A stretch of DNA of 64,000 nucleotides from Cellulomonas timonensis. Its GTDB lineage: Bacteria > Actinomycetota > Actinomycetes > Actinomycetales > Cellulomonadaceae. How positions within the stretch are numbered: the stretch's first letter is position 1; every line of letters begins with the position of its first letter. Below are positions 62,990 through 64,000 of the stretch, one piece after another. The notes beneath the pieces are model-generated. The model worked only from the letters and a program-made list of their open reading frames with translations. It was not told the DNA's origin and searched no databases. Where the stretch lies: NCBI RefSeq assembly GCF_900046455.1, contig NZ_FCOT01000013.1:806001-870000 (forward strand), written 5' to 3'. The position numbers and the translations under genes are program-made.

Positions 62990-64000
62990 ATGCAGATCTG
63001 GCCGGGGCGCCCCTACCCCCTCGGGGCGACCTTCGACGGCACGGGGACGAATTTCGCGCTGTTCTCCGAGGTGGCCGACCGGGTGGAGTTGTGCCTTGTC
63101 GACGCCGACGGGGTCGAGACACGGGTGGACCTCCCCGAGGTCGACGCGTTCGTGTGGCACGGGTACGTCCCCGCGCTGCAACCCGGCCAGCGCTACGGCT
63201 TCCGGGTGCACGGCCCGTACGAGCCCGCCGAGGGCCACCGCTGCAACGCGGCGAAGCTCCTGCTGGACCCGTACGCCAAGGCGATCGACGGGCAGGTCGA
63301 CGGCGACCCGTCACTGTTCTCCTACCGGTTCGGCGCGGAGGACGAGCGCAACGACGACGACTCGGCCGCCCACACGATGACGTCGGTGGTGGTCAACCCG
63401 TTCTTCGACTGGGGCCACGACCGCCCGCCGCGGCACGAGTACCACGACAGCGTGATCTACGAGGCGCATGTGCGGGGGCTGACCCAGCAGCACCCCGCGG
63501 TGCCGCCCGAGCTGCGCGGCACGTACAGCGCGATAGGCCACCCGGCCATCGTCGAGCACCTCACCACCCTGGGCGTCACGGCCGTGGAGCTGATGCCGGT
63601 GCACCAGTTCGTCGTGGACCCCGGCCTGGTCGACAAGGGGCTGAGCAACTACTGGGGCTACAACACCATCGGGTTCTTCGCCCCGCACAACGGCTACGCC
63701 GCCTACCCCGAGGCCGGACAGCAGGTGCAGGAGTTCAAGCAGATGGTCAAGGCGCTGCACGAGGCGGGCATCGAGGTGATCCTCGACGTGGTGTACAACC
63801 ACACCGCCGAGGGCAACCACCTGGGCCCGACCCTGAGCTTCCGCGGCATCGACAACGCCAACTACTACCGCCTGGTCGACGACGACCCGACCCACTACTT
63901 CGACACCACCGGCACGGGCAACTCCCTGCTGATGCGCTCCCCGCATGTGCTGCAGCTCGTCATGGACTCGCTGCGGTACTGGGTGCAGGAGATGCACGTC
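62990..64000 (+). CDS. glgX: Glycogen debranching enzyme GlgX (3' truncated)
   Basis: Alpha-amylase-superfamily (GH13) isoamylase-type enzyme that removes branches from glycogen. The N-terminal CBM48-like domain is GATFDGTGTNFALFSEVADRVELCLVD ... GYVPALQPGQRYGFRVHGPY. The barrel starts with VIYEAHVRGLTQQHP, SNYWGYNTIGFFAPHNGYA and DVVYNHTAEGNHLGP (first conserved GH13 region). The window ends at RYWVQEMHV, just before the expected DGFRFDLA nucleophile motif, so that part is not visible. The ATG at 62990 begins the homology; no Shine-Dalgarno is seen. It is divergent from the glycosyltransferase. Confidence 0.94.
   Translation, partial: MQIWPGRPYPLGATFDGTGTNFALFSEVADRVELCLVDADGVETRVDLPEVDAFVWHGYVPALQPGQRYGFRVHGPYEPAEGHRCNAAKLLLDPYAKAIDGQVDGDPSLFSYRFGAEDERNDDDSAAHTMTSVVVNPFFDWGHDRPPRHEYHDSVIYEAHVRGLTQQHPAVPPELRGTYSAIGHPAIVEHLTTLGVTAVELMPVHQFVVDPGLVDKGLSNYWGYNTIGFFAPHNGYAAYPEAGQQVQEFKQMVKALHEAGIEVILDVVYNHTAEGNHLGPTLSFRGIDNANYYRLVDDDPTHYFDTTGTGNSLLMRSPHVLQLVMDSLRYWVQEMHV

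Overview
The window is about 64 kb of very GC-rich DNA with GTG/TTG starts, ATGA/GTGA stop-start overlaps, RbpA, polyprenol-phosphate mannosyl transfer, an HU protein and Ku/LigD-type end joining. Together with secreted GH6, GH10 and GH74 glycoside hydrolases carrying CBM2-type cellulose-binding modules, this points to a cellulolytic actinobacterium close to Cellulomonas. The assignment rests on gene content only; I could not run a database search.

Layout. 1-9.4 kb: end of tatA, tatC, a diacylglycerol-kinase-like gene, a Ski2-like helicase (helY type) and an amidohydrolase, then the lipoprotein N-acyltransferase/polyprenol-phosphate mannosyltransferase pair. 9.4-16.4 kb: rbpA behind a SigR/SigH-like promoter, an ABC exporter, an alpha/beta-hydrolase divergent from a WYL regulator, a PrmC-like methyltransferase and a YbdK-type ligase. 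16.4-27.9 kb is more accessory: a UPF0303 protein, a stand-alone UvrA-like ATPase, an ECF sigma gene with an internal deletion, a frameshifted GH10 xylanase, a 1.1 kb gene-free gap, a class III aminotransferase, a methyltransferase behind a 14-codon leader peptide and small conserved genes. 28-38 kb: pyruvate carboxylase, a ParA-like ATPase, and the actinobacterial pgsA-DUF881-sbp-DUF881-garA-merR-DUF151-merR block, here without gcvH. 38-46.7 kb: CsbD, a CoA-binding protein, a DEAD-box helicase, a sugar-sensor/PAS/GGDEF gene broken by a 61-bp direct repeat, a LacI regulator and a GH6 cellulase whose CBM2 is out of frame. 46.9-54.7 kb: threonine aldolase, a Fur/Zur regulator, HU, a PHP protein, Ku, separate DNA ligase and LigD-type polymerase genes, DUF4126 and Dps. 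54.8-64 kb: an intact GH74-CBM2 xyloglucanase behind LacI-type operators, a pirin, modABC, a GT4 glycosyltransferase and the start of glgX.

How it fits together. The plant-polysaccharide genes are dispersed, but GH10 and GH74 share CG-centred LacI-type operator-like sites, and GH6 follows a LacI regulator and a LacI-sensor/GGDEF gene, suggesting sugar-responsive control. Several loci carry frame lesions: GH10 and GH6 at the linker/CBM junction, the GGDEF gene at the 61-bp repeat, and the sigma factor by internal deletion. These could be real inactivation or switching events, or assembly errors in GC-rich repeats. The sequence alone cannot decide, and read-level checks are given in the findings.
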